NCBI GenBank assembly: GCA_964464175.1
Contig: CAYXFD010000032.1
Span: 1-22,866 of the forward strand
Reading direction: 5' to 3'
DNA length: 22,866 bases
From: CAYXFD01 sp964464175
Lineage (GTDB): Bacteria; Cloacimonadota; Cloacimonadia; Cloacimonadales; JAJBBL01
Position numbers and translations under genes: made by a program. The first letter of the stretch is position 1; each line of letters opens with the position of its first letter. Below are positions 1 through 6,844 of this stretch, piece by piece. The notes beneath the pieces are model-generated. The model had not been told where the DNA came from and made no database searches. It worked only from the letters and a program-made list of their open reading frames with translations.

Positions 1-140
1 GACGCCCTCGCTACGTTCTTTTCTTTTCCGTATCCAGAGCTTCCAGCTCTGGTTTTTCCTTTTTTGCGAGGGCAGAGACGCCCTCGCTACATCAAACAAG
101 GGCAGGGACGCCCTCGCTACAGCAAAACAAAGGCCAGGAC
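1..140 (+). repeat. REP-like palindromic repeat cluster A
   Basis: There is a partial unit at 1-14, a unit with both hairpins at 15-90, a short hairpin-only unit at 91-120, and a decayed tail to about 140. The 15-90 unit has a first hairpin (CCAGAGCT, 3-nt loop, AGCTCTGG at 34-52) followed by a T-rich run. Its second hairpin (GCGAGGGC, 6-nt loop, GCCCTCGC at 66-87) ends in CTAC. The same two hairpins recur in the other three clusters of this window. The cluster begins at the window edge, so it probably continues to the left. Confidence 0.9.
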
Positions 141-148
141 TTCTAAAA

Positions 149-1498
149 CTACTCTTCCATTCTTCTGATCTCTCTGTTCACTAATCTGTAACCGGTCAGA
201 CCGGCTATAATATACGAGAGCATCAGAGAGGCAAAAACTCCGGTGAAACCGAGTAAATATGAACCGAGGAAAGCAAACGGTATGTATATGCCAAAAATCT
301 GTAATCCCATAACTCCTGAGGCAAGATAAGGTTTTTTGAAGACATTGAGAACAGTCGAACTGACCTGCATAATACCTGTTAAGCCGTAAGAGACCGGTAC
401 AATTCTCAGATAGATCACAATTGTCTCGATAACTTGCGGATTATCATTAAAAATTCCGGCTATGGGGCGGGCAAAAATGGCGAGGATGACTGCCAATAAT
501 CCTCCAAGAACAAGAGAAAAACCATATCCGGTCTTGACTCCGGTCCTCACTCTGAAGATAATCCCGGCTCCCACATTCTGACCGACAAAAGGGCTCATAA
601 CTGCTGAGAGAGCCATGATCGGAGCTAAAGCAAAGAACTCTATCCGGGTAGCTACCCCGAAACCGGCTACGACAAGAACTCCCTGGGAAGCGAGTAAACG
701 GGTAATAACACCGGAACCGACCGGCAATGCCAATCTGATTGCCGCTGAAGGTATTCCAATATGAAGAATCTCTCGCCATGATCGGATTACTTCCCGGAAC
801 CTGATCCTTTTGAAGATAATCAGCCGGCGGCGGAAATGAAGGATGTAGATGGCGACTATAGTCACTATGCTCCGCGAAAAGAGAGTAGTCAAGGCAGCAC
901 CTTGTATCTCTAACCGGGGAAAGATCCAGATACCGAAGATCAGGAGTGGATCCAGTATCATGTTGATCGCGGCAGAAATGAGCATTATCATGCCCGGGGT
1001 CTTTGTGTCTCCCAAAGCTCTGATGATGTTGTTGCCAACCATAGTGATCACAATCAGGATCGAACCGAAATACCAGATAGACATATAATCATTTATATAC
1101 TCGAGAACGTTTCCTTCAGCTCCGAGCAGGGTGAAGAGTGGTCTGATAGTCAGTAAACCGGTTACCGAGATAAAGAGGATGAAAAGAAAGCCGAGGGTCA
1201 GACTATCTGTGGTCAGTCTTCTGACTTTATCTTGATTCCCCTCTCCGACGTAGCGGGAGATAAGTGCTCCGGCACCTAAGCCTATCCCGGTAGAAAAGCT
1301 GTTTATGATCATCACAATGGGAAAGGTGAAAGAGAGTGCTGCCAGTTGCTCTTCTCCCAATCTCCCGACAAAAAAGGTATCGGTGAGATTGAAGATAACG
1401 ATCCCGAGCATTCCCAGAATCATCGGCAGGGTCAGGTAGAACAATTGTTTCGGAATATAACCGGAAGTAAGGGTCGCTTTGTTGATCTCGTTATTCAT
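149..1498 (-). CDS. MATE family multidrug/Na+ efflux transporter
   Basis: This 449-residue inner-membrane protein is predicted to export cationic drugs or metabolites in exchange for Na+ or H+. The sequence is hydrophobic throughout, consistent with about 12 membrane helices. It carries the typical MATE N-half motif FVGRLGEEQLAALSF (residues 43-57) after the first helix and a second-half counterpart around PFVGQNVGAG. Length matches the family (440-460). The ATG lies just downstream of a weak GGAAAG site on the - strand. It is divergent from the CRISPR locus and unlikely to be part of it. By eye it is more GC-rich than the cas genes. The family is clear; the substrate cannot be read from sequence. 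Confidence 0.93.
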   Translation of the reverse strand: MNNEINKATLTSGYIPKQLFYLTLPMILGMLGIVIFNLTDTFFVGRLGEEQLAALSFTFPIVMIINSFSTGIGLGAGALISRYVGEGNQDKVRRLTTDSLTLGFLFILFISVTGLLTIRPLFTLLGAEGNVLEYINDYMSIWYFGSILIVITMVGNNIIRALGDTKTPGMIMLISAAINMILDPLLIFGIWIFPRLEIQGAALTTLFSRSIVTIVAIYILHFRRRLIIFKRIRFREVIRSWREILHIGIPSAAIRLALPVGSGVITRLLASQGVLVVAGFGVATRIEFFALAPIMALSAVMSPFVGQNVGAGIIFRVRTGVKTGYGFSLVLGGLLAVILAIFARPIAGIFNDNPQVIETIVIYLRIVPVSYGLTGIMQVSSTVLNVFKKPYLASGVMGLQIFGIYIPFAFLGSYLLGFTGVFASLMLSYIIAGLTGYRLVNREIRRMEE

Positions 1499-1803
1499 CT
1501 TTCCGCATCGGATCCCTGCCCCGGTAAGAGGGATTGTTTACTATCTCTCTTCATCGTCTGCCGCGAGTCTGTTTGTTCTGTAAAATCCGTTTACTGTTTG
1601 CACTTTTGTAATCATCCTGTAATACCATCTTCAGATACTCTTCCTGAGAAAATAATCCTCTCTTCCGAATATTCCCCGGAAAGCGATAGTGTCAAGACCC
1701 TTTCCAAAAACTCGATTACTTTGCCAGGGAATGTCTATTCCAAAGATAGTTCCGGCTTTGACAGATCGACAGTACAAGTTGTTAACTTGTTTCTTTACCT
1801 TTA
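1499..1803. other. Intergenic region upstream of the MATE gene, no gene seen
   Basis: This stretch lies between the divergent MATE gene and the first decayed palindromic unit. Frames remain open here, but none has a ribosome site or a recognisable protein. It should contain the promoter of the MATE gene on the - strand; I could not identify a convincing one. Confidence 0.5.
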
Positions 1804-2025
1804 CCCGGAGCTTCCGGTTCTGGTTTGCAGTTTTTGCGAGAGCAGGGACGCATTCGCTACTTCAAAGGAATCAGAGGAATTCTTTCTGCTTCAATATTAC
1901 CCGGAACTTCTGTCCTTTTCTTTTTCGTATCCGGAGCTTCCAGCTCTGGCTTTCCTTTTTGCGAGGGCAGAGACGCCCTCGCTACGATCAAAGGTATCCG
2001 CTGCTTCCAGCTCTGTTTTTTGATC
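1804..2025 (+). repeat. REP-like repeat cluster B (decayed copies)
   Basis: At least three units are visible. The first (about 1804-1860) is degenerate, with ATTCGC in place of CCTCGC in the second hairpin. The second (about 1900-1985) has both hairpins and ends in CTAC. The third (about 1986-2025) keeps only part of the first hairpin. The orientation is the same as in the other clusters. The sequence decay suggests these are older insertions than those flanking the RAYT gene. Confidence 0.85.
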
Positions 2026-2093
2026 TGATCCGGAAAACCACCCACTAAAAATTCTGAATAAAAACGATTTAACTTCTCTTTTTGAAGTTTTAA

Positions 2094-2124
2094 TTGACAA
2101 CATAACTTTAGGAATAACTATTGT
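2094..2124 (+). promoter_or_regulatory. Candidate promoter for the first cas6
   Basis: A perfect TTGACA (2094-2099) lies about 105 nt before the cas6 start, followed after 19 nt by a weak TATTGT (2119-2124). An alternative reading is a Bacteroidota-type promoter: TTTG at 2081-2084 and TAACTTTA at 2103-2110, close to the TAnnTTTG consensus. The region 2030-2204 is AT-rich and has no gene. Which box set is used cannot be decided here. Confidence 0.35.
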
Positions 2125-2204
2125 TCTCATAAACTTTCCACGCTTGATATTTCTTCTGTGAAACAAGGGTATAAAAGCTTTTAACTAATAAAGTGTAGGT
2201 AATT

Positions 2205-3020
2205 ATGAGACTAAAGCTCACTTGTCGATTTGACTCCTCTTCTACAGTTCCGTTCAATTACAGCTATCAGCTGCAGAATGTTATCTACGGATTGATTCGT
2301 AAATCCTCCCCCGAATTTTCCGACTTTCTTCACAATACCGGATTTCAGGAGGAAGGAAGACCCTTCAAACTTTTCACCTTCTCCAAGCTTTTCTTCCATG
2401 ACGGTTGTCTCGGGAAGGATGGATTTACGAATGTAACCTCCTGCTATCTGATGTTTTCCACCCCTGTGAAAAAGAACTACGAACACCTAGTACTCGGCAT
2501 TTTTGCTGATCAGAAGTTCACTCTTCATTTCACCAAAGAGCATTTCCTAAAAGCTCTGATAACTTCAGTAGAAGCGGTCGAGGAGCCTCATTTCGAGTCT
2601 TCTATGAAATTCGTCTGCCTCTCCCCTATAGCAGTTACTACCGGCAAAAAGATCGGTGATAAGACGGTTCAGCACTATCTTGATTATATGATACCTGAAG
2701 AACGTGAACAGTATATCAGTAACCTGCGGAACAATCTCCTCAAGAAATACAAACTCGTACATAAAAGGGAGTTTTCGAGTAATTCGCAGTTCGGGTTTTC
2801 TTTCGACCCCGCTTACATTGTCAAAAGAAAAGGTTCCATCCGCAAAAATATCAGATTCAAAAGAGATAAACAGACCGGAAGATTTACTCACATAATAGGT
2901 ATGGAAGCCCCTTTTACTATAGATACCGACCCGGAACTGATTAAAATCGGCTATCAGTGCGGCTTCGGAGAAAAGAACAGTGCCGGTTTCGGAATGGCAG
3001 AGAAGATAGACAATGAGTAA
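2205..3020 (+). CDS. cas6: Cas6 pre-crRNA endoribonuclease (first copy)
   Basis: This 271-residue Cas6 should cut the CRISPR transcript inside each repeat and leave an 8-nt 5' handle. It starts with a RAMP fold (MRLKLTCRF), and has FLHNTGF with His43 as the likely catalytic residue, followed by FKLFTFSKL (residues 54-62). It ends with the glycine-rich RAMP loop GYQCGFGEKNSAGFG (249-263). Length and motif order match the archaeal/III-associated Cas6 type. The ribosome site (GTAGGT) is weak. It stands apart from the other cas genes, with repeat units starting about 10 nt after its stop. Its sequence differs greatly from the second Cas6 at 15004, so the two are not a recent duplication. It may serve the III-C module. 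Confidence 0.93.
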   Translation: MRLKLTCRFDSSSTVPFNYSYQLQNVIYGLIRKSSPEFSDFLHNTGFQEEGRPFKLFTFSKLFFHDGCLGKDGFTNVTSCYLMFSTPVKKNYEHLVLGIFADQKFTLHFTKEHFLKALITSVEAVEEPHFESSMKFVCLSPIAVTTGKKIGDKTVQHYLDYMIPEEREQYISNLRNNLLKKYKLVHKREFSSNSQFGFSFDPAYIVKRKGSIRKNIRFKRDKQTGRFTHIIGMEAPFTIDTDPELIKIGYQCGFGEKNSAGFGMAEKIDNE

Positions 3021-3030
3021 AGACATGACA

Positions 3031-3503
3031 GAGGTTTTCCTTTTGCGAGGGCAGGGACGCCCTCGCTACAATCAAGATACCCGGAACTTCATTCTTTTTT
3101 TCCTTTTCTTTATCGTATCCGGAGCTTCCAGCTCTGGTTTTCCTTTTTTGCGAGGGCAGGGACGCCCTCGCTACATCAAAACAAGGGCAGGGACGCCCTC
3201 GCTACATCAAAACAAGGGCAGGGACGCCCTCGCTACATCAAAACAAGGACAGGAGCACCCTTGCTACTATCAAAGATACCCGGAACTTCATTCTTTTTTC
3301 CTTTTCCTTATCGTATCCAGAGCTTCCAGCTCTGGTTTTCCTTTTTTGCAAGGGCAGAGACGCCCTCGCTACGTTCTTTCTTTTCCGTATCCAGAGCTTC
3401 CAGCTCTGGTTTTCCCTTTGCAAGGACAGAGACGCCCTCGCTACATCAAAACAGAACAACACTCTTGCAAAGTTCAGAGCAAGGCAAAGACACTTTTGCT
3501 GCC
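3031..3503 (+). repeat. REP-like repeat cluster C, upstream of RAYT
   Basis: The units, all head to tail, are as follows. 3031-3069 is a second-hairpin unit. 3070-3174 is a full unit. Three 31-bp hairpin-only units lie at 3175-3205, 3206-3236 and 3237-3267; the first two are identical and the third has diverged. Full units follow at about 3268-3372 and 3373-3444, with a strongly decayed copy to about 3503. Full units begin near AGATACCCGGAACTTCATTC, contain the hairpin CCAGAGCT/AGCTCTGG with a T-rich tail, and end in the hairpin GCGAGGGC/GCCCTCGC plus CTAC. CTAC reads GTAG on the other strand, the tetranucleotide recognised by known REP transposases. There is no other gene in 3021-3539. Confidence 0.93.
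3119..3149 (+). terminator. Terminator-like hairpin after cas6 (part of a repeat unit)
   Basis: An 8-bp stem (CCGGAGCT/AGCTCTGG, one G-T pair, 3-nt loop) is followed directly by TTTTCCTTTTTT. This is the shape of an intrinsic terminator in the direction of cas6 transcription, about 100 nt after its stop. The stem is short, and the same structure occurs in every full repeat unit, so function is an inference. Confidence 0.35.
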
Positions 3504-3539
3504 AAAGTTAGCTTTCTAAATCTTCCGTAGGAATCCGAA

Positions 3540-4142
3540 ATGAGTAACTCAGATGATCAAACAGTAGTAAAAAAGCGAGGTCAATTGCTCCCTCACTGGA
3601 CAATGAAAAACGCTATATACAGCGTTTGCTTCAGACTCGCTGACTCTATTCCTGAAGTTGTCAAACAATCGTACAAATTTGAACGGGCTGCTATCCTCAA
3701 AAGAACAGAGCTAACTAAGAACGAGATTAGCAAACTGAATCATCTTTTTTCAACTGCTCTCGAAGAATCTTTAGATAAAGGATATGGTAAGTGTTATCTG
3801 CAAAGGGACGATGTCGCCGGGATAGTTATCTCTACACTCGAGTATTTTGACTTCAAGAGGTACATCTTACATACTTGGTGTATCATGCCTAATCATATCC
3901 ATCTTATAGTTGAACCATTTGCTGGTTTTGAGCTTTTTACGATTATTCATACCTGGAAATCATACTCAGCTAATCAGATAAAAAAACTACTGAACTTGAA
4001 AAATAGTTTCTGGCATAAAGATGCTTACAACCATATAATTAGATGTGAGAAAGAATATTCTTATCAGATGGAGTACATCTGGAATAACCCGGAAAAAGCC
4101 GGTCTTGAAAACTGGAAATACCGCTATAGAAGAGTAGTATGA
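3540..4142 (+). CDS. REP-associated tyrosine transposase (RAYT, Y1/IS200-like)
   Basis: This 200-residue single-domain HUH transposase is related to IS200/IS605 TnpA. Visible motifs are the metal-binding HUH in MPNHIHLIVEP (His119, His121), then FWHKDAYNHIIR (157-168) and MEYIWNNPEKAGL (177-189), in which Tyr179 is the likely nucleophile. RAYTs bind and cut single-stranded REP hairpins next to a GTAG tetranucleotide and are thought to spread REP elements. Here the gene is embedded in two arrays of palindromes that end in CTAC/GTAG, as expected for the family. The ribosome site TAGGA sits 7 nt before the ATG. Length and motifs are intact, so the protein may be active. It is not a cas gene. Confidence 0.92.
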   Translation: MSNSDDQTVVKKRGQLLPHWTMKNAIYSVCFRLADSIPEVVKQSYKFERAAILKRTELTKNEISKLNHLFSTALEESLDKGYGKCYLQRDDVAGIVISTLEYFDFKRYILHTWCIMPNHIHLIVEPFAGFELFTIIHTWKSYSANQIKKLLNLKNSFWHKDAYNHIIRCEKEYSYQMEYIWNNPEKAGLENWKYRYRRVV

Positions 4143-4155
4143 AGAATCATCGTCA

Positions 4156-4575
4156 TTCGATACCCGGAACATCAATCTTCTCCCTTTTTCTTTTTCTTTT
4201 TCGTATCCAGAGCTTCCAGCTCTGGTTTTCCTTTGGCGAGGGCAGGGACGCCCTCGCTACATCAAAACAAGTACAGAGATGCCCTCGCTACAATCAAGAT
4301 ACCCGGAACATCATTCTTTTTTCCTTTTCCTTATCGTATCCAGAGCTTCCAGCTCTGGTTTTCCTTTTTTGCGAGGGCAGGGACGCCCTCGCTACAACAA
4401 AACAAGTACAGAGGCACCCTTGCTACAATCAAGATACCCGGAACTTATATCTTTTCCCTTTTTCTTTTTCTTTTCCGTATCCAGAGCTTCCAGCTCTGGT
4501 TTTCCTTTGGCGAGGGCAGAGACGCCCTCGCTACATCAAAACAAGTACAGAGACGCCCTCGCTACAACAAAACAA
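4156..4575 (+). repeat. REP-like repeat cluster D, downstream of RAYT (three composite units)
   Basis: A long unit with both hairpins alternates with a 31-bp short unit, three times over: 4156-4260 with 4261-4291, 4292-4395 with 4396-4426, and 4427-4534 with 4535-4565. A fourth start decays after about 4575. The composite period is about 135-139 bp and all units are in the same orientation. Long units carry both hairpins intact. The short units (ATCAAAACAAGTACAGAG and then GCCCTCGCTAC) have lost the left half of the second stem. The regular dimer structure points to recent tandem amplification. Confidence 0.93.
4207..4235 (+). terminator. Terminator-like hairpin after RAYT (part of a repeat unit)
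   Basis: A perfect 8-bp stem CCAGAGCT/AGCTCTGG with loop TCC is followed by TTTTCCTTT, about 65 nt after the RAYT stop and in its direction. It could end RAYT transcription and insulate the operon that starts at 4677. The evidence is structural only. Confidence 0.3.
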
Positions 4576-4676
4576 GGATATTATTTACACAATGACTGTA
4601 AAGATTATGCTTGATCTAATTATTATCATACATTATGTGTCCAATATTACAGAACAAGTGCAAATTGGAGGATAAC
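4576..4676 (+). promoter_or_regulatory. AT-rich leader of the ATPase/CRISPR operon
   Basis: This is the only non-repeat sequence between RAYT and the long + strand gene string, so a promoter is expected here. The best boxes I see are TTGATC (4611-4616) and TATGTG (4634-4639) with 17 nt between; both are weak matches. A strong ribosome site GGAGG (4667-4671) lies 5 nt before the ATG at 4677. Confidence 0.3.
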
Positions 4677-5978
4677 ATGATAGTAAAATTCAGTGTTCAA
4701 AACTTTCGTTCTATACGCGAAGAAATCTGCTTAGATTTCCGGGCTACTTCCGATAAGACTTTAGAAGAATACTATGTCTATGAACTCCCAAAACCCAAAA
4801 CCCGTATTTTGAAGATGGCAATGCTCTATGGTGCTAACGCCTCGGGAAAAACGAACATTCTTTTAGCTCTTTATTTTCTTCGTTCCTTTGTGCTTCGAAC
4901 CGGCATGGAAAAAGAGGATTCCATTCCCCTTGATTCTTTTGCCCTTGATACTGAAAAACCTACTATTTTCCGGATTGAGTTCTGTCATGACTCAATTCTT
5001 TACGAATATACTCTGGAATTGAACCGGAAAGCTATTTTATTGGAAAAACTAACTCACTATCCCAAAGGAGTACCGGCATTAGTCTTCGAAAGAGAACTCA
5101 TAGGTACGGAATCTGATGATTACAATTACACTTATAATTGGAGAGGAGCAGACTTTCAGGGTAAAGAACAGAAAAACAAATTGGAGATACTGTTACATAA
5201 TCAATCTATCCTGTCCGGTATTGGCGGATTTAGGTATTCAGGTCCTATTCAGGAAGCCCGGAACTGGTTCAGAGAAAGCCTTGCCCCCATTGTTGAACCT
5301 CGGACAAGTTTGATGAGTTATAATATCAACAACTATCTGTCGAATATGAAATCGGATCGTGATTATCTTAGCTATTTTGTTGAGCGGTTACAGAAGGCAG
5401 ATTTTATGATAAGCTCTCTTGAAGTAAAAGAAAGAGAGATTGCTTTCAAAGATATACCAATAGAGATCAGACATCTAATCGCTGAAAAAGAAGGGAAGAA
5501 ATTAGATTCAGATACATTAAAGGCTATATCCTTATTATCCACTCACAATACCCCGGAAGGTTCCTTTGCTCTTGATTTCGAGGAGGAATCTGCCGGTACC
5601 AGAAGGTATTTCGAGTTCATCGGGCTGATGTGTGATCTTCTCCAAGAAAACAGTATCGTTCCGATTGATGAAATTGAGAGTTCGATGCATGTTAATCTTC
5701 AATTACACTTTATCGAGACCTTCCTTCGAAATGTCAAGGGAGGGCAGTTGCTTTTCACTTCCCACAACACTGCTCTCTTGAATGAGAGAGATATTCTGAG
5801 AAGAGATGCCATCTGGATTACTGAAAGAAATCCGGACGGGAGCACAAAATTAACTTCGGTGTCCGACTATCCTGTTCGCAAAGAGCATGCTATAGACAGG
5901 CTTTACAGAAAAGGATTTCTGGGTGGCATACCAAATGTCGGCAGCACATTTATGGAGCATGGAGATGAGAAAAATTAA
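4677..5978 (+). CDS. AAA15/OLD-like ATPase (RloB-partner / AbiL type)
   Basis: This 433-residue ATPase belongs to the ABC-like AAA15/AAA21 group found in many phage-defence loci. The start MIVKFSVQNFRSI is typical of the family. Walker A is GANASGKT (residues 52-59), Walker B is VPIDE (Asp331, Glu332), and TSHN (361-364) supplies the histidine switch. No TOPRIM nuclease follows, unlike full OLD proteins. The ATG at 4677 is chosen because GGAGG lies 5 nt upstream; an ATG 42 nt earlier has no such site. Family relatives are usually followed by rloB, but here the next gene is EcsC-like. The reading frame stays open for 23 codons past the stop, up to the next start. The role is unknown; defence or a CRISPR accessory job is inferred from family and position. 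Confidence 0.85.
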   Translation: MIVKFSVQNFRSIREEICLDFRATSDKTLEEYYVYELPKPKTRILKMAMLYGANASGKTNILLALYFLRSFVLRTGMEKEDSIPLDSFALDTEKPTIFRIEFCHDSILYEYTLELNRKAILLEKLTHYPKGVPALVFERELIGTESDDYNYTYNWRGADFQGKEQKNKLEILLHNQSILSGIGGFRYSGPIQEARNWFRESLAPIVEPRTSLMSYNINNYLSNMKSDRDYLSYFVERLQKADFMISSLEVKEREIAFKDIPIEIRHLIAEKEGKKLDSDTLKAISLLSTHNTPEGSFALDFEEESAGTRRYFEFIGLMCDLLQENSIVPIDEIESSMHVNLQLHFIETFLRNVKGGQLLFTSHNTALLNERDILRRDAIWITERNPDGSTKLTSVSDYPVRKEHAIDRLYRKGFLGGIPNVGSTFMEHGDEKN

Positions 5979-6051
5979 CCCAAGAGTCCATATTACGATT
6001 TCTCTTATACAACATTTTACGAAATCATAGAGAAAATAGATGGGAGGTAAT

Positions 6052-6813
6052 GTGAAAGAGAATGCCAAACAAATTGACGACATTCAAGCGGAAGCATTAT
6101 GGAACAAGGCACTTGCTATTGCTTTCAAAACACCAGGTATCAGAATCAATAGAGATGCTTATCTGAGAAGAACACTATCCAAGTATTACTCGAAATCAAA
6201 GACCGAAGAAGCAATAAAAACAACACCGGCAAAAGCCGAGATACCAAAGGAGATGATAGACTCTTTAGCCGACAGTGCGATCAGATATCATTTGATGTTT
6301 GTCTGCACGATTTCTTTTACCTTAGGTCTTCCCGGCAAGCTTGGGTATCTTTTCGGTACTATACCTGCCGATTTAGCTCAGATAATATACCACGCCTTGA
6401 TTCTGATCCAAAAACTATGTTATTTGTACGGATGGCCTGACTTCTTTGATTCCGATGAATTAGATGATGAGACGAGCCGTCTAATGACTCTGTTTCTGGG
6501 AACAATGTTCGGAGTTAAAACAGCTATCGCAGGGGTCAAAACTCTCTCGGAAATGATAGCTAAGGAAATGGTCAGAAGACTTCCACGCAAGGCATTAACC
6601 AGATACACCCTGTTCGTAGTCTCGAGGCAAATAGCCCGCCTTATTGGGATCAAACTGACCAAGATGATGTTTGCCAAGCTCGTCGGGAAGGCTATCCCCA
6701 TTGTCGGAGGGGGAATATCGGCAGCAATCAGTTACGGCTTTTTCAAAAGAGGTGCCCTTAGTTTGAAAAAGCACCTCAGAGAGCTTGTATTGGCTGAGAA
6801 AGAGATGGAATGA
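6052..6813 (+). CDS. EcsC-like protein with hydrophobic segments
   Basis: This protein of about 253 residues resembles the bacterial EcsC family. Its signature is the stretch LGLPGKLGYLFGTIPADLAQ and the following YHALILIQKLCYLYGWPDF (residues about 89-130). There are two hydrophobic segments near residues 80-122 and a glycine-rich AIPIVGGGISAAISYGF near 214-230, so membrane association is likely. EcsC itself has no firmly known biochemical role. I prefer the GTG at 6052, which has GGGAGG four nt upstream; an in-frame ATG at 6040 overlaps that site and has only a weak one of its own. It lies 73 nt after the ATPase and 31 nt before cmr1, so it is probably co-transcribed with both. Confidence 0.7.
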   Translation: MKENAKQIDDIQAEALWNKALAIAFKTPGIRINRDAYLRRTLSKYYSKSKTEEAIKTTPAKAEIPKEMIDSLADSAIRYHLMFVCTISFTLGLPGKLGYLFGTIPADLAQIIYHALILIQKLCYLYGWPDFFDSDELDDETSRLMTLFLGTMFGVKTAIAGVKTLSEMIAKEMVRRLPRKALTRYTLFVVSRQIARLIGIKLTKMMFAKLVGKAIPIVGGGISAAISYGFFKRGALSLKKHLRELVLAEKEME

Positions 6814-6844
6814 TGATAATCAAAGTAAACTCCAAGGAGGAAGT

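Noticed and set aside
1346..2023. Long open frame on + over the end of the MATE gene and the repeats
   Set aside because: It runs antisense to the MATE coding region and then through palindromic repeats; no ribosome site and no family resemblance.
3175..3267. Possible small CRISPR array because of regular 31-bp repeats
   Set aside because: The units abut directly with no unique spacers and form a self-complementary hairpin shared with the REP-like family.
3013..3530. Open frames with recurring ARAGTPSL, GQGRPRY and EGRDALAT peptides
   Set aside because: These peptides are translations of the REP-like repeat in its three frames. They recur wherever the repeat occurs and are a common source of false gene calls.
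4139..4675. Open frames of 111-178 codons downstream of RAYT
   Set aside because: Again pure repeat translation, with period matching the composite units and no ribosome site.
5967..6030. Possible short remnant of rloB after the ATPase
   Set aside because: A 21-codon frame starting MRKINPR opens at the right place, but it is too short to support any family assignment.
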